Source of the DNA: Xylaria sp. FL1777
Taxonomy: Eukaryota; Ascomycota; Sordariomycetes; Xylariales; Xylariaceae
Direction of reading: 5' to 3'
NCBI GenBank assembly: GCA_022578965.1
Contig: MU400557.1
Span: 124,001-188,000 of the forward strand
DNA: 64,000 nucleotides
Part shown: positions 44,999 through 57,766 of the stretch, piece by piece
How the letters are laid out: every line of letters begins with the position of its first letter
Numbering within the stretch: position 1 is the stretch's first letter
Program-made: the position numbers and the translations under genes
The notes under the pieces: generated by a model
Told to the model about the DNA's origin: nothing
The model's database searches: none
The model's input: the letters and a program-made list of their open reading frames with translations, nothing else

Positions 44999-45346
44999 TT
45001 AGGGCACCACCGCGAAAATGTGACACCCACCGTCTCGACGGTGGCCACAGTCCACGCAGGTGCAATCGTAGGTGTATGATAAGTTGGTGAAATGGCAATT
45101 GCACTATCGGCTCATTAGTCAAGGTAAGAGCAACGGGGCAAGAAACAAAAAACGCAGACTCACGCATTGCCACCGCCATTTGCCCCGATCCTTCTGTTGG
45201 CCGCCGGCACACCCTTGGGTTGCCAAACGAGGTGATGGTGCGTGAGAATTAGCACGACCAGAGCTCTCGTAAGTCTGGTATCCGTTGGAACCCGCATTCC
45301 CGGGACTTCGGCTGCTGTAGCGATCGTGGTACTCTTGGTAGGCCAT
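44999..45346 (-). CDS. Small cysteine-rich, probably zinc-binding protein (95 aa)
   Basis: Two exons, 45346-45164 and 45103-44999; the 60-bp intron (GTGAGT...GATAG) is phase 0. The first exon encodes a polar, disordered tail (MAYQEYHDRYSSRSPGNAGS). The last about 40 residues hold the folded part: WRWQCCNCHF, then CTCVDCGHRRDGGCHIF. The pairs CxxC / CxC-x2-C and a His-Arg-Arg turn suggest one or two zinc sites, in the manner of RanBP2-type or zinc-ribbon fingers. The intron falls exactly between the first two cysteines. Function unknown; such fingers bind RNA, ubiquitin or proteins. The start is the first ATG, and the frame upstream is not coding-like. Confidence 0.75.
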
Positions 45347-48300
45347 TTTGTCGAAGGCTGATTAAGGCTGCTTGTTTTCGCCTACGTGAAGATGGGAGAT
45401 AAAGGGACAGTAAGTGTCTGGCTGTTTATTGTTGAAGGTGAAGGCAATAATGCGTTTTGGTGAAGTCAAGCTGCAACTCGAAAGGCAGCGGTGCCTCTTA
45501 AATTATACTCTCGCCGGTAGACACAGGAAGACGATTGTTTGTCCATTTTGAAACCCTTTCAGCAACACCATTTCCATTCAGCCTATGGCGAAGCAGTTCT
45601 GGATGTCGTTTCGGTAGAGGTATCATAATTTTGAATGGTCACGTTGTAGCTATTCTGAAAGGCCGGATTGGTGAGTCGCTCTAACCCATTCCCCACTACG
45701 GTACTTCCAAAATCCAGAATTCACATCAATTTGCCCGGTGAATCTCCCCCTGGCCTATGCCAGCGACGTAGTAGTAAATGTGGTGGCGGCGAGGGCTGGT
45801 GTGACGAGCAACGGGCTCACTTGCTTACTCGGCGGACAAGGGAGATGAGGGATCGCAGGTGCGATATTTCGACTTCGTTGCCTGTAGAGAAACGGTCTTT
45901 GAGTCAGACTCGGTGAAGCTGTAGTGGGACTTCATGAGTCCAAAAAGAGATGCTGCACTGCCAGTATAGATCCACACCTAGTGAACCTCAAGCATTGCCC
46001 AGATACACTTAGAGGTTAACAATCCGTAGACCGAATAACTGGAAACCCCCTGCGTTAGATGGGTATCCTGCACGTACCCATTGTTGTATGCATATTGCAT
46101 GCATCAACATATACCTGGCCGGTAGCCAGATCCTCGGGAGTGGGCGATATACGAGAACAGAACCAAAGCTCCGAGAGTCCGAAGTTGGTGCCTTCTGATA
46201 TCACTGGCCGCTACTCTCAAAAAGACGGAGACTGTGCCGAGATGAGCAGTTGCTGCCTGATCTTAGATACTTCGACTTTCGAGACTCCGTGACAGGTAGC
46301 CTAGCCATCATTCAACTTCGTGCCCCCGATCAGCGTGTTGGTAACTACTAGAGTTAGTTGCCTTTTCATTGTGGCATTGCTCGAGGGTATCGATAGTTAT
46401 GTCTGCCTTGGACGTAAGCACCGTTTCGAAGGGGGCCACTCTGAAAACCAACACCCATTCTGCAACTGGAGGCAAGAGGAGGGCATCCAAGCCCAACCTC
46501 AAGTTCCGCCCCACTTCCCCCTTTCTTTTAGAACGGCCCATCACATCCCTAATTAGATGTTCAGTACTGGAAATAGATAGAGTCGCATTTTGACTTCGAC
46601 AATACCGAATAATAGGTATCTTCGAGGATGATAAGTCGACGATAAGTTGGCCCCCTATACTATGTTTATGATGTTATTAATGCGGGAACAGATATATTGC
46701 TCTGAAACATACCTGACAGCGACATCTGAGATTACCAGCACGCTTGCGGCACCAAGACCAAGAACCCAGGCCATCCATCAGAGCATAACAAGGCCATATT
46801 TTGGGTGGTCGTGTCGATTTTGGTATTTGGTGAATGGCCGAGCTAGTCGACGAGGAATGAAGACGACCGTCCTCACGTTCATATATAGCCAAGTAAGAGG
46901 AATCACAACCTTGCCCTCATGGCTCTATAGGATCTGGTGTGACTCGGCATAACCGGGTCATACGGGAAGGTGAGTTGCAAAGGTACGCAAAGTCCTTGTT
47001 GCCCGACACGGCTGACGGAATGTTGACGAACAGTCATCGTCACCACCACCACATGATGCGGCTGAATTTTGAATTCCAAAAACACGAAGCCCTCAATATT
47101 GTGGAGAGAGGACCTTGCAAGTCGGTAGCCTCAACTAGTCTCTCGATCGAGGTACTGTAGGTTCGATTGCGGCTGATTACATAGGTCTTAGCGTCCTACA
47201 TAAACGAGCCAGGCGCGAAAAGTTCGTCACAGAAGTAGCGCGTCTCGACATATCCCATGTCATCCAAGGTTGGAAAACACTTCATTCAGCATAGCAACGG
47301 GCGAGACCGAGATATTAGCAAAAAACACCTAAATGACGAGACCGGTCACCGAGAGCAGAGGCTACGAGGAGTTTTTGGCCTTAGGACTAAGAAAGGGATG
47401 GATTCTTGGGCACCGAGGGAAAAGGGCTGAGGCCTGCTTTATCATGTTCGGTTTTGCACTTCGACACCACCCCGAGACCCCGCACTCACTTCTCGTGAAG
47501 AGTGCCGTCTGTCTGTCTCTCCACAGCTGGGCGTTACATGCATGCACACACACGCACACACACACAGATAAGGTAGGTAGTATAGGGGGAAAATGCAGAA
47601 ATACATGGATTCGGGTTGTAAACAGATCATCAAAACTGCCTCATTAGCCAAGTAAGGCCGCGAGGCTTCGACGTTCCTGCGAGGTTGCTGTCTCGCCTTG
47701 ACATCCACGGATTGTTTACCAGAAGCAAATGCCTGCCTACCTAGGTATGTAGGTAGTCAATTGGGTACCTGAACACCCAGATACACTAGGCGAAACCCCG
47801 GCAGCTAGCACCGTAGCCGGCCAGGGTTCACATCCACGCTAGAACCCGCGAATCAAAAACGGCTCTATACGTGTATATGTAGGTACTATCTAATCCCTAT
47901 TTACGCTTTTGCTCTAAGGAACTACTTCATACATAAAGTAGGTATACAAAAATAGGTTTTACTATGTATTTAGGTAAGTAAGCTCAACCGATATGGGAAT
48001 TACGCCTGAGCTATGCAGCTTTTAGCCTGAGTCCAGCCTGAACCTGGCCCCCACACTGGCATCAGGAAACATGACTAAACTTGCATAACTTTCAAGGTGT
48101 TACACTGTAACGGAGACGCTACTGGTAACGAAGCCATGGCCGGGTTGGTGTGGGAATGGACGACATTATAGGTAGTAATGACAGCTAGACGCCTATCTAG
48201 TTCACCCACAAGGGAAAAAAGATCACTAGACAGTTTCACAATACCAGCAACAATAACAGCAGCACTATGAATTTCGCGTTGTTACCGTGAAAGAAGTCCT

Positions 48301-48932
48301 TAGATCACACTGATAAGGTCTAATCTGGCTTCCTTCAGTTAACCAATGAATATGGCGAAGATGCATCATCCGCTTAAGAGTAAACCACTCGAAGTTCTGG
48401 CCGCATTTGTCGCGACTTACAGGGAACTCACATGGAGGGACGGACCCTTTCGCATTTTGATTCCTCGTAGTCATCATCACGTCGCATGGATGGCCAATTA
48501 CTTCATTCTGCGCCTTTTACGAGCTTTAGGTAAGGCCCTACCAGTGTCGCCCTTCGAGGTGCGCTGAGGCAGCAAGTATCAAGTTTCGGCGGGGAGAGGA
48601 GGAATGACGGAACGGATAAGACAGGCCAATATGTAACGGTCACGGAGAACAGGAGCCCGGATCCAAAGGAATCTTTGGCGATTTTCATAATCATTACGCA
48701 ACTAGCAAATATACGCGCGAGTCGGAGCATATCTCGATGGGTCCTATTAGGAAGAGATTTCGACCGTAGAACCGCGTCCTAGACATTGCGGCGATAAAGG
48801 GATCTATCTTCTTTTGCGTTTCACGAAACGGAATCCCACGACCTCTCTCTTTTTTTGCCACTTCACTCTACTCTCTTCTCCCTAACTCCACCAACCGCTA
48901 CCGCCGCGCCTCGAGACCGCCTCCCTCTGTTC
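45347..48932. other. 3.6-kb gene-poor region
   Basis: It lies between the small Cys-rich gene and the F-box gene, both minus. It contains a CA-repeat at 47544-47566 and TACCTAGGTA-type sequence near 47730-47960. ORFs up to about 100 codons are scattered on both strands without family resemblance. Confidence 0.5.
47544..47566. repeat. (CA)n microsatellite
   Basis: About eleven CA units with one CG interruption. Confidence 0.9.
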
Positions 48933-50239
48933 CTACGAGTTCTGCAGGTAATAGAATTGCTTCCTGGCCTCCCGATTATCCAGGAGCAGCTTGCAACGTA
49001 CGGACGTTTCTTCATATTCCTCATAGTCCTGTCGGAAGATGCCGACCGTCTCTAGACGGGACCGGTCCCATATCACGTATCCCCACTCACGTAGTTCTTC
49101 GTGGTACTCCTGGTATACCCAGTTCGCCCGGATGTCTTTCCAATGCGCCCACCGCCAGGCGTCTACCGGTCCAGGATCCGGGTCATCAAAGAATGGTTGC
49201 TTGATATGGGATTTTTCGTCTTCCCGCGTCATTTCGTCGAGGGAAACGTCAGTTGGGACATTATCGTACTGAAGGAGGGCTTCGAAAAGGAAATTGTTCC
49301 TGAGTTTCAGTAAGTTATTGTCATCTAGACCTCGATACCATTCTTTGTGTCCCTCTGTACTAGAAATACCGTAGAGCTTCTTGACGCCGAGTGATAGGAA
49401 GTATTGGCTGTAAGGCGACGGAAGGCTGTAGTCGATGTACTCAACATTGCATACGCCCCACAAAATGTCATGCCCTACAATCTCAATAGGAGCTAACATT
49501 TTCATATTAGATTATAATAGACCTTATAACCTGCTAGCATGATTAGGAGCTTACCTGGTGAAATGGCTTGGACTAAAAAATCATGGATACAGCCGAGCTG
49601 CTCGGTTTCGCAAGGGTGGAAATGAGCGAAGAAAAGGGCCCTTTGTTCGTCATATATGGGAGATAGATCGGCAGAAAACTGTCGGCCTAGTTTCCTTCCC
49701 ACCCAGAACAAGTTGCAGTAAGTTTCAAACCGGTATAGCGCTCGTTGTATGCGACATATCTCTTGATGTGTCACTGGATGGCTAGACTGGTTTAATGGGG
49801 CCTTAGTGAAGGCGGCGTCGACAAATTTCTTGGCTAACGCGTCCACGTAAAAATGCAACCGGCTAACACGAAGTGCTCTCCGTAGTGACCATTGTCTCGG
49901 CGGAATCGCTCTCTGCTGGAGGTTTCGGGCGACAAAGCCCGAAATAAGTTCATGGCCCGACCCAGCTTCAAGATTCTCGGGTCCAAACCGGGGTAGCAGC
50001 GCGGACTCTGAAGACATAATGGCTTCAGGCAGGACTTCGTTGAAGTCTATCTGGTTCATCAATACCCGTGTGGTAATTGTTTTCTCGGCGTTCAAGAACC
50101 CATGATAGAACAATGAACAGGAGACAGCGGCGTGCAATGATGTGACGTCCGGTAGAAACTCAAGTATCATTTGTAGAAGCTCAACTGGTAGAGTATTGAC
50201 TCGACCTGGCCTTGGCCGCATCACCCTGTCTGGGTCCAT
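48933..50239 (-). CDS. F-box domain protein
   Basis: Two exons, 50239-49555 and 49492-48933, give 414 aa. The F-box is at residues about 15-50 (VNTLPVELLQMILEFLPDVT, then SLHAAVSCSLFYHGFL). The remainder is helical and typical of the large fungal F-box family with no leucine-rich or WD repeats. It has an Asp/Trp-rich part near the C-terminus (DDPDPGPVDAWRWAHWKDI). The intron is 62 bp, GT-AG, phase 1, and joins QAISP to APIEIVGHDILWG. Known general role: substrate receptor of an SCF ubiquitin ligase; the target is not predictable. The ATG at 50239 is the first in frame. Confidence 0.88.
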
Positions 50240-51055
50240 CTTATATGTTGGTATCGAGCGAGGAGCTAGCTAGCTCAACTATGATGAACCTCTCCCAGCA
50301 GTATTTGCGCCGACGATAATTTAACCTATATTGCCCCAGGGAGTCCAACACGAAAGCCCACCTCTGACTAGAATCTGGTGGAGAGTAATAATTGTAAGTG
50401 ACCCCGGGTTGGACTTGGGATGCAGTACCTTTTGGACTGCATATGGGATCTTAATAAGTGACAGGCTGTGAAGTGGAGAGTACAAGCCCGTGCTCAATGC
50501 AGGCTCCACCACCTCTACCACTACAATATAATCACACAATGGACAATGTTTCTCTCAGTGAACCTTGTGATTGAGTAAAAGCACCCAAGTACCTAGGTAC
50601 CTACGTTAAGCCCACCTGCAATCTGTTGCATCTCAAAAAAGGTTATTACGCTAAAGAAAGCTTGGTTCAAGTTACCTACCTGCATAGGTACCTAGGTAGC
50701 TTTAGATCGTGCTACGTCATAGTTCGCACTTTCCCAATATCAACTGTAACTTCACCATGGTTCCTTGGCATCATTTCATAGGGCATCATTGTCTTAAAAA
50801 GCTTATCTTGCCTTGGGGAAATGCCGATGATGCTACCTAGGTAATAAACCGTAAGGTATGCTGCTGTACTCGTCCCTACAACAAGCGTTGATATATCTTT
50901 TAAAACATTCAAATTCCCCATTCCTGTTTACCTTGCATCCCAAACGTACTCCAACTACAATAACAAGTTACCGTCGGACCCCTGCTTCTTGTAACCGATT
51001 CCTTGTCCATTGCCCCGCGCTCGCGTTACGTTTCTATTTTATTTTATTTTTGAAG
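50240..51055. promoter_or_regulatory. Divergent region between the F-box and MARVEL-like genes
   Basis: 816 bases between divergent starts. It holds TACCTAGGTACC-type clusters near 50590-50700 and a T-rich run just before the MARVEL-like start. Confidence 0.5.
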
Positions 51056-51588
51056 ATGGGCCTCGTCGGGATGGCAACGAGCTATGTGCTCTTTGCCATT
51101 TTGCACTTTTTCCAATTCGTCCTCGCCATTGCAGTCATCGGACTATACGGCACCGATCTTGATCGCGCACATAAGAAGGGTGCATATACAGACGGGAAAT
51201 GGGTACGTGGATTTCGAATCCAAGATGCGTTGTAGCGGTACATTTACCTGACCATTCACTTGTCTTCCAGGTCTACGCGATCGTCGTTGCTAGTCTCTCG
51301 GCCGTGACTGCCGTCCTCTACCTCATTCCCTTCTTCCTCCGATTCGCGGCCGTGCCAGTATGGAGCTTCATCATCTTCGTGCTTTGGATCGCCCTCTTCG
51401 GCTTGTTTGGCAGCTTGTACATCCATGAAGACCCCGAAGGCAACGGCGATATACAGCGCATGAAGAACGCGGTCTGGGTCGACCTGGTGAACGCGTTACT
51501 CTGGCTGATTGGCACCGCTACTGCGGCTATCTACTGGTGGTCCCATCGCGAACGCAACACTCGTTTCACTGGTAGAGCTAAGCTATAA
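51056..51588 (+). CDS. MARVEL-like four-helix membrane protein
   Basis: Two exons, 51056-51202 and 51271-51588, give 154 aa. Four hydrophobic segments lie at residues about 7-27 (ATSYVLFAILHFFQFVLAIA), 50-70 (VYAIVVASLSAVTAVLYLIP), 77-98 (VPVWSFIIFVLWIALFGLFG) and 120-140 (VDLVNALLWLIGTATAAIYW). Short loops and a basic C-terminal tail match the MARVEL/fungal Nce102-like layout. Such proteins sit in the plasma membrane or in vesicles and organise membrane domains or traffic. The 68-bp intron is GT-AG, phase 0. The ATG at 51056 is the first in frame before the first helix. Confidence 0.8.
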
Positions 51589-54500
51589 TGCCACTCCCCC
51601 GTTTTTGGCTGGGAAGGATTAAAACCTCGAAGAAAAAAAAACTACATGGCATATCGAACGTGGCGCCGGTGGGAAAGGGGCTGTCTCGTGGCCGGGGGCG
51701 CAGTATTAGGTTTTGGGTATTGGTTGGTTGAGCATTGAGAGCAAAAAGGGTAGGATCATACCTACTACTTTAGTGTTGCATAAATAGCACGCGCAAGATT
51801 GTACTTCGAGGGTAATCGTAATAATATATCTGCTAATGTATCTGTACGTTCAGGAATATCAAAGCGTGGGCCTTTGTCACTTGGTGTTTCGTGTTTCATA
51901 CTTCGTGCTCCGCGCGGGCGGGATGATATCCCGGACACCAGCGAATTAAGGTTGTAGATGGATATACCGCAAGCTATTGTAGGTAGAACCAAGAAATCGG
52001 ATTGGAACCCGGAACCCAGTACTTTCGAGTTTGAGAAACGTACTACTCAGTACGTACCCAAGTAGAACGTGGCTTCCGTCACCACTACTGCAGCTACGTA
52101 GTACACACGATTGGAGCTAGTTCAGGTTTTTGCGGCACAAGCGGGTATGTGTTGTTGCTCATTGGTCTGTTAGCTCACACCAATCAGCTTACACCCCGAT
52201 ACTACACGATGCTTAAGGTACCCGCAACGACGTCACTGCTTTTTCAGGGCACACCTTTTCGTGCGAAATTACATATGTAGTACATACATATTTCTGTCTC
52301 GTCTATACTAGTCGGGGTTGCAACCTGGTTGTCTTGATGAAGGGTTCAAGAAGGTCTCCAGAAAAAATGTCATATCCTTGCTCAATAATCCCTCCCGTCG
52401 CCATCTCTGTCCCGCCCGTCCACCCCCGGCTTAAGCTACCTACGCAGTACATAAGTACCTATTCAGTACCTTAGGTAGGTAAGTGCTCGCTTGAAAGTTA
52501 GTGTAAGAGACAGAATGAGGGATCGGCCAAGTGCACCTCTTCCCTGCCAAGTAAGCCGTCTTAGCCGATCGTCACACCAATACCAAAATTCGTACCAGTG
52601 AATTTCGTAGACTTGTCAGTTCTTCAGCCAGCGGTGGTATACAGCCCTTTAAAGAAGAAGGATTTGCCGCGGATCTTCAACGCCATTTCTCCAATAGGAA
52701 CCTGTGGCTTGCAGCCTTTCTGCAACTAACTGACTACGCTACATGTATTCACGCTGAAACAGCGATCTACTACCTACCTATTATTCATCGTCCTACTTAC
52801 CTTTGCTTCAACTGGTGCAGAACTGGTGTCTCCTACTACCTAACCGAGCGGCGAAGACCGCAACCATATGCGTAGTAGGTAGAACACAAGTAGTTAGTGA
52901 TATAAATAAGTACACAGCTATCAGCCTTCACCGCATAGGACCGCCCCGTACGGGACCAATCAACGGACCGACTGCAGCTGCGTGGAGCGGATACCAGGCT
53001 TTTATATCCAGTCGCAGTTGAGAGTTTGTCCGGGCTTCTGCCCGGGCTCATGCACTGTTGAGGCTATCCAGCCCAGCCTTGGTGCATCCAAGTGGGGCTA
53101 GTGGCCTGCTCTTCTCCACCTCCCACTACGCGACACTACTCGTAGTATACACACATTCCCAACCTCAAACCCAGGCAGTACTGCCCATCCCCAGGTCACT
53201 GCCCTGGTAATGGATTATTTAATGTTATCCGTGGCAGACAGCATGCATAGTGGTGGTGTTCCCACCCATCTTTCCGCCCATGAGCTACCATCGGCAATCC
53301 AAGCTCGTTTATTAATGACTACTTAAGTCGGCCGCTTACGTACTTCCTTGATTGAATTACAATCCAGCGGGCCTTCCCGTTCCTAAAAGCTTAAAATGAC
53401 ATATGTGTTGCTCAGTCCGACTACTCCTAGGCCGCTCGGTAACCTGAGGCCGTCGAATACCGGTATCTACCTACTACCGGACAGGTGGTCCTTTCGTATA
53501 TCCCGGGGTTCTGCTCGGGGTAGCAACACTCCCCACGTTGGGGTGTGACTTGGGGTGAAGATACAGCGCTGATCGCTGATCGGCATTTGGCTTGGCCAGC
53601 TACTTCGACCCCCTTCAACTAGATGCTATGCAACGCAGCACCCCGGGTTCTCCCACGCGTTGTAGCCAGAGCCCATATAATGACATGGTTCTGATGAGAC
53701 GTCATTCAGCCTGTTGTGACGACTCGCTGGAGTTCGCTGGTAACTCGGTGATAAGCAACGAGCATTTATCGGGACATTTCATCCCGGACGGTAAGCCCGA
53801 AGTAGAAGAAGGCATGGGTTAGAAGGCACCACAAAGGCTGATCTCCCGGCGATGTGCAGTGACCATTACTGTTCTTATTGTTCGCCAGGGTCTACTACGG
53901 CGAGCGGACAGCCGCGTTTGGCGCTATTGAAATGCACGACTGTATCTATCTCGTATAACCGATGGTCGTAGACGCCACATCCAAGGCTGAGGTTGAGGGG
54001 GGGGGGGGTTTGATGTGAATGTCGACTTTGCCGTTGTAGAAAGAAGTGCGTTTGCAGACAGTAGATTAGAACTGCGTTCATGAACATATATGTCACCGAG
54101 TTAATAGTGTCCGCAAATATACCGACCAATATCATCGCAAGTAGGTATACTGAATATCCTGTACAAGTCAATCAATCATACCCTGAGTACCACCTAGAGG
54201 AATCAAGGCTCAATGTCGATATCACGTGTTTCCCGTCATGGACCACGATTGGGATGCCTACCATCGCATGCGCTAGATACGCGATGGGCAAGTCTGAGGA
54301 CGATCACTAATTGACGGTTCCGCGCAATCACGCCACGGCGAAGAAACCTTCAGGCTCACCTTCGAGTAGGTATACTCACTGACTCTATATAGGGCGGTGT
54401 CTGGGGGCATCCTCACTCTCACTACGGGAATAGGAAGGTTGCCTGTATGTTATTTATCGTCTTGTGAATAGAATAGGTCATAGCTGCATAAAAAATTAAA

Positions 54501-55968
54501 TAAATAATGAAATGTCCAGCGTTATATGCTTGAAAACTATATAGTTGGCTGTAGTGCACAAGAAACATACATAAGTTAGGTGGACCGATCGGTCCGTACA
54601 TGGATACATAGGTACCTAGGTATTACTCCCTACCTTACCATTTTAAGATACATATAGCTAGGATGAATGTTAGAACTGTCTACCTTCTATCTAGCCTTTT
54701 ACTCTTATGTTTCCAGTCAATAATTCTGCAGATAACAGCCAAAGGAGCTGCATCCCAGCTACTTACCCACTGTCCCTGGTAATTGAAGAACTTGCACATT
54801 CATTATACAGAGTATAGGTAGGTATCTACTTGTACCAGCAGCTCTGTTCTTTCCCAGTCCGAGACTTCCATTTCAAACAAAGTATTAGTCAGATTACATG
54901 ACCCTCTATCCTGTCTCCTTCAGAGTTGTCTTCTGCCCAGTCCATTTACTCCCTTACTACCTCAGGGTACCATCACCTTGCGCAACTGGAGACCCTTCAC
55001 ACCATCACCACAACACCACCAGACACACTCGTCTTTCGTAGCTGCCGCCCCATTTTATGGCCCTGAACACCTCGTGGCCCTCCATTGACTACAGGGAAAT
55101 TACCTAGAGATACCGGTATTGACAGCTTTCACCTCCACTGCCACCTCCCTCGCCACCTCCACCTCTACACCACTTGTGAGTAATGTATGGCGATGATTAT
55201 CGTCACCAGCTCCAGATAAAGACGGCTTGGGTAGCAAACAAGTGGAAGCATCCGGTGGAGCCGCGGCGTAGCGGGCCCTGTTCCTAGCAAGTCGCTCGCG
55301 ACAGCGTTGTCTATCTCTTGAGCGCAACCCGTTCCAATCATCTCAGTCTGGTGGCGGACACGAAAGTCATCGGCGGCTCTGAGTACTGAGCTGTTAACCG
55401 TTTCTTCGAATCATTCGTCAGGACTCCACCACCACCCCTTCCCCGGTTTCGATCGCTGGTATATATTGGTCGAGAAGACGATTTGCGGCTACCACATAAG
55501 ATACACGAGAAACACGGCACGAATTGTTGATACATGGGACGGAGGTAACACCTGGCATATCCACACTCCTCACATCTTTACTTGATAGTGCCGTTGTGGG
55601 GAGACTATATATGTATGGGACTCTTTCCTGTCTCACTCAATTTCTTTTTCTCTAGACAACAACCGCGAACCCCCCCTCTCTCATACTTATGGAGGCGGTC
55701 TGGCTGCTGATCCAAAACTAAAACCAGGAACTAGGCGGTGCGTAAATTCCGGGTTTACGCCCAAGCGAACCAAGGACCACAACCTCGAGATCGTTGGGGC
55801 CTATTTAGAGAAGGCTGGATGCATGAGAATCATACGAACTAGATACCCTCAACCACAAAGATCATTCACGTTAAAGGCTTCCTTTCTCCAGCCTTCACTC
55901 CTACCGGACTATCTATTGAGTGCGACGATATTTCGGGACCAGAGTACTCAGCAGTCCTGGTAGGTTGA
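51589..55968. other. 4.4-kb gene-poor region
   Basis: The largest gap in the window. It contains TACCTACC-type tracts (52440-52480, 54600-54640), a G12 run near 53997-54008, and short ORFs only. The best of these (frame 53592-53822) has no ATG at its beginning and no family resemblance. No RNA gene seen. Confidence 0.5.
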
Positions 55969-57766
55969 ATGATGGCAAATCTAGCACGGTCGTTCAAACC
56001 CTCTACCTATTTTTCCTCGGCGTCGAGACGGCCAACAGGTCCCACGAGAAGCGTATCCAACATGTCGAATTCATCCGATCTGTCACCCGTCTCTTCTCCA
56101 GATTTGCGGTCAGAAGACATTGTGTTGTCAGCAAGACCCTCTCCCGGACTCCCGATCGACAATCCGCAATCACCCAGATCTCCACAGCGCTATTTGAGAA
56201 ACAGCAGTAGGTAGTTGTCTCGTATAGTTCGTTGTTAGGCCCTTTTCGCACTGAGCCTATCTCTTTCCTTTCTTTGTTCGATGCTTCCTATTGTCTTATC
56301 AACGTTGGTTGCGTCAGGAAACCTAGTCAGTGATTTGAGAGTTCGTTGCGTACCATGTCTGCAAGACACGTCAATCACTGACTGGCAAGCTGTTTCCTGT
56401 GAAGTTTAATCCTCTGTCTTACTGCTTCCTTGCTAGTGTGAACTACAAAGGGTTGCGGCGGAAAAGCCAGGTTGTACATATAGAGGTGGCTTGCTGCTGG
56501 GGTTACAGTGGCTGCCCTACGCTAATGCTCTCCGGTGCACCACCTTCTAAAGACGGCGCAAGGGGTGCATTGTCACTTGTCCAAAACCTTTGGTACAAGC
56601 GGCCAATCTAACACCGGCGTCCCGCCTTAAATTCCCTGTTAGCTTTTTTGCGAAGCTTGTTTCTTGCGTCATAACACCCTGCTAATCTGTTAACTGAATC
56701 AAGACACTCGCTCATCCCCACGATCTACCAAGGCCGATGAAGCGTCCAGTCTTCTCAAACCAACTCCTCCTCGAAGCCAACCAATCGCCATTGAACTACC
56801 TACGCCCAGGAAGGTTAGCAGCAGTGCCACTGTGTATACTCCGCCTGCACCTCTGTCAGCCCGTGGAGATTTGCCTGGGTAGGTCGCCATTAAAATATAA
56901 TTGCGACGGCGTTTTGTTTACTGAATGATTCTAGTGGTTATTTTCCTCTTCACGAAGAACAAAACCGTGTTTATCGCCCTCACCCGTTCCAGCTCGACGC
57001 TACCAAGGCTCGCATGAAATCGATACAACGCGCATCTGAGGAAAGCCCACCCAACACTCAGTCTTCTGGCCATCCTATCCCAAAGGAAGAAATTGGTCCG
57101 GCTACCACCAACGTCCCCCCAGCCAAAGCAGACCGAGCTATGGAAATCCCGCACTTATATATTGACAACCTTAGTCGAGCTAAATCACCTTCCGCCTCAA
57201 ATACTCCTGTTGCTTCTTATATGCCGCTTGGCGACCAGAGTAGTCCTTTGCCAATGGGCAAGTATTATCCCTCCAATTATGAGAAAAGGAAGGGCGAGAA
57301 GAAGAAGAAAAGCAAGAATCATCGGCCTGCACTATCTAAGCCAACGATGTCCACCCCGGTCAAATCAGAGTCACAAGCGCCAGTTTATAATCAAACTTCT
57401 CCTATGGGTCACTCGCGAACTGAGTCCGAAGCAAAACATCGGCTACAGCAATATCAGCGCGACATGATTGCGCAAGCGACGATAGCCCTCAACCGTGGTA
57501 GTGCTAACGAAGCAGCACTGAGCTCTATTCGATCATTGGGATTTAGCAATGTGATAAAGCCAAGCCAGCCGCGATTAATTCCACTAGGAAGTCCAGGCCC
57601 TGTCACGCCTATGGAGTTGGGAGGTTCTCACGATGGATATATTGACGTACGTGGGGAGGCCATACCTCAGGCTGAGCTCGGCCGTGTAACGAAATCCGAA
57701 GAAGAGCAAATACGACAGGAGCACAACGCATCCCCTGCGATAGAATTGGGACCCAGCACATTATGA
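55969..57766 (+). CDS. Uncharacterised 414-aa Ser/Pro-rich protein
   Basis: Three exons: 55969-56206, 56704-56878 and 56935-57766. Intron 1 is long (497 bp; donor GTAGGT, acceptor after CTGAATCAAG) and intron 2 is 56 bp. The first 140 residues are disordered, with SP-rich motifs (SPVSSPDLRSEDIV) that look like kinase sites. The part I recall as conserved in related fungi is GDLPGGYFPLHEEQNRVYRP with HPFQLDA, spanning the exon 2-3 junction. A lysine-rich stretch (YEKRKGEKKKKSKNHR) could be a nuclear signal, and a helical segment (SEAKHRLQQYQRDMIAQATI) follows. Function unknown. A shorter start at ATG 56062 is possible. Convergent with the BAR-SH3 gene. Confidence 0.72.

Noticed and set aside
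46939..47160. 73-codon ORF with a His-rich run
   Set aside because: The His run reflects a CAC/CAT simple stretch and nothing else supports a gene.
47140..47180. Possible tRNA B-box (GGTTCGATT)
   Set aside because: It lacks the following CC, an A-box at the right distance and an acceptor stem; no tRNA could be folded.
53592..53822. 76-codon + strand frame in the 51.6-56.0 kb gap
   Set aside because: It opens at TTG; the first ATG comes 34 bases later, and no exon with matching splice sites was found on either side.
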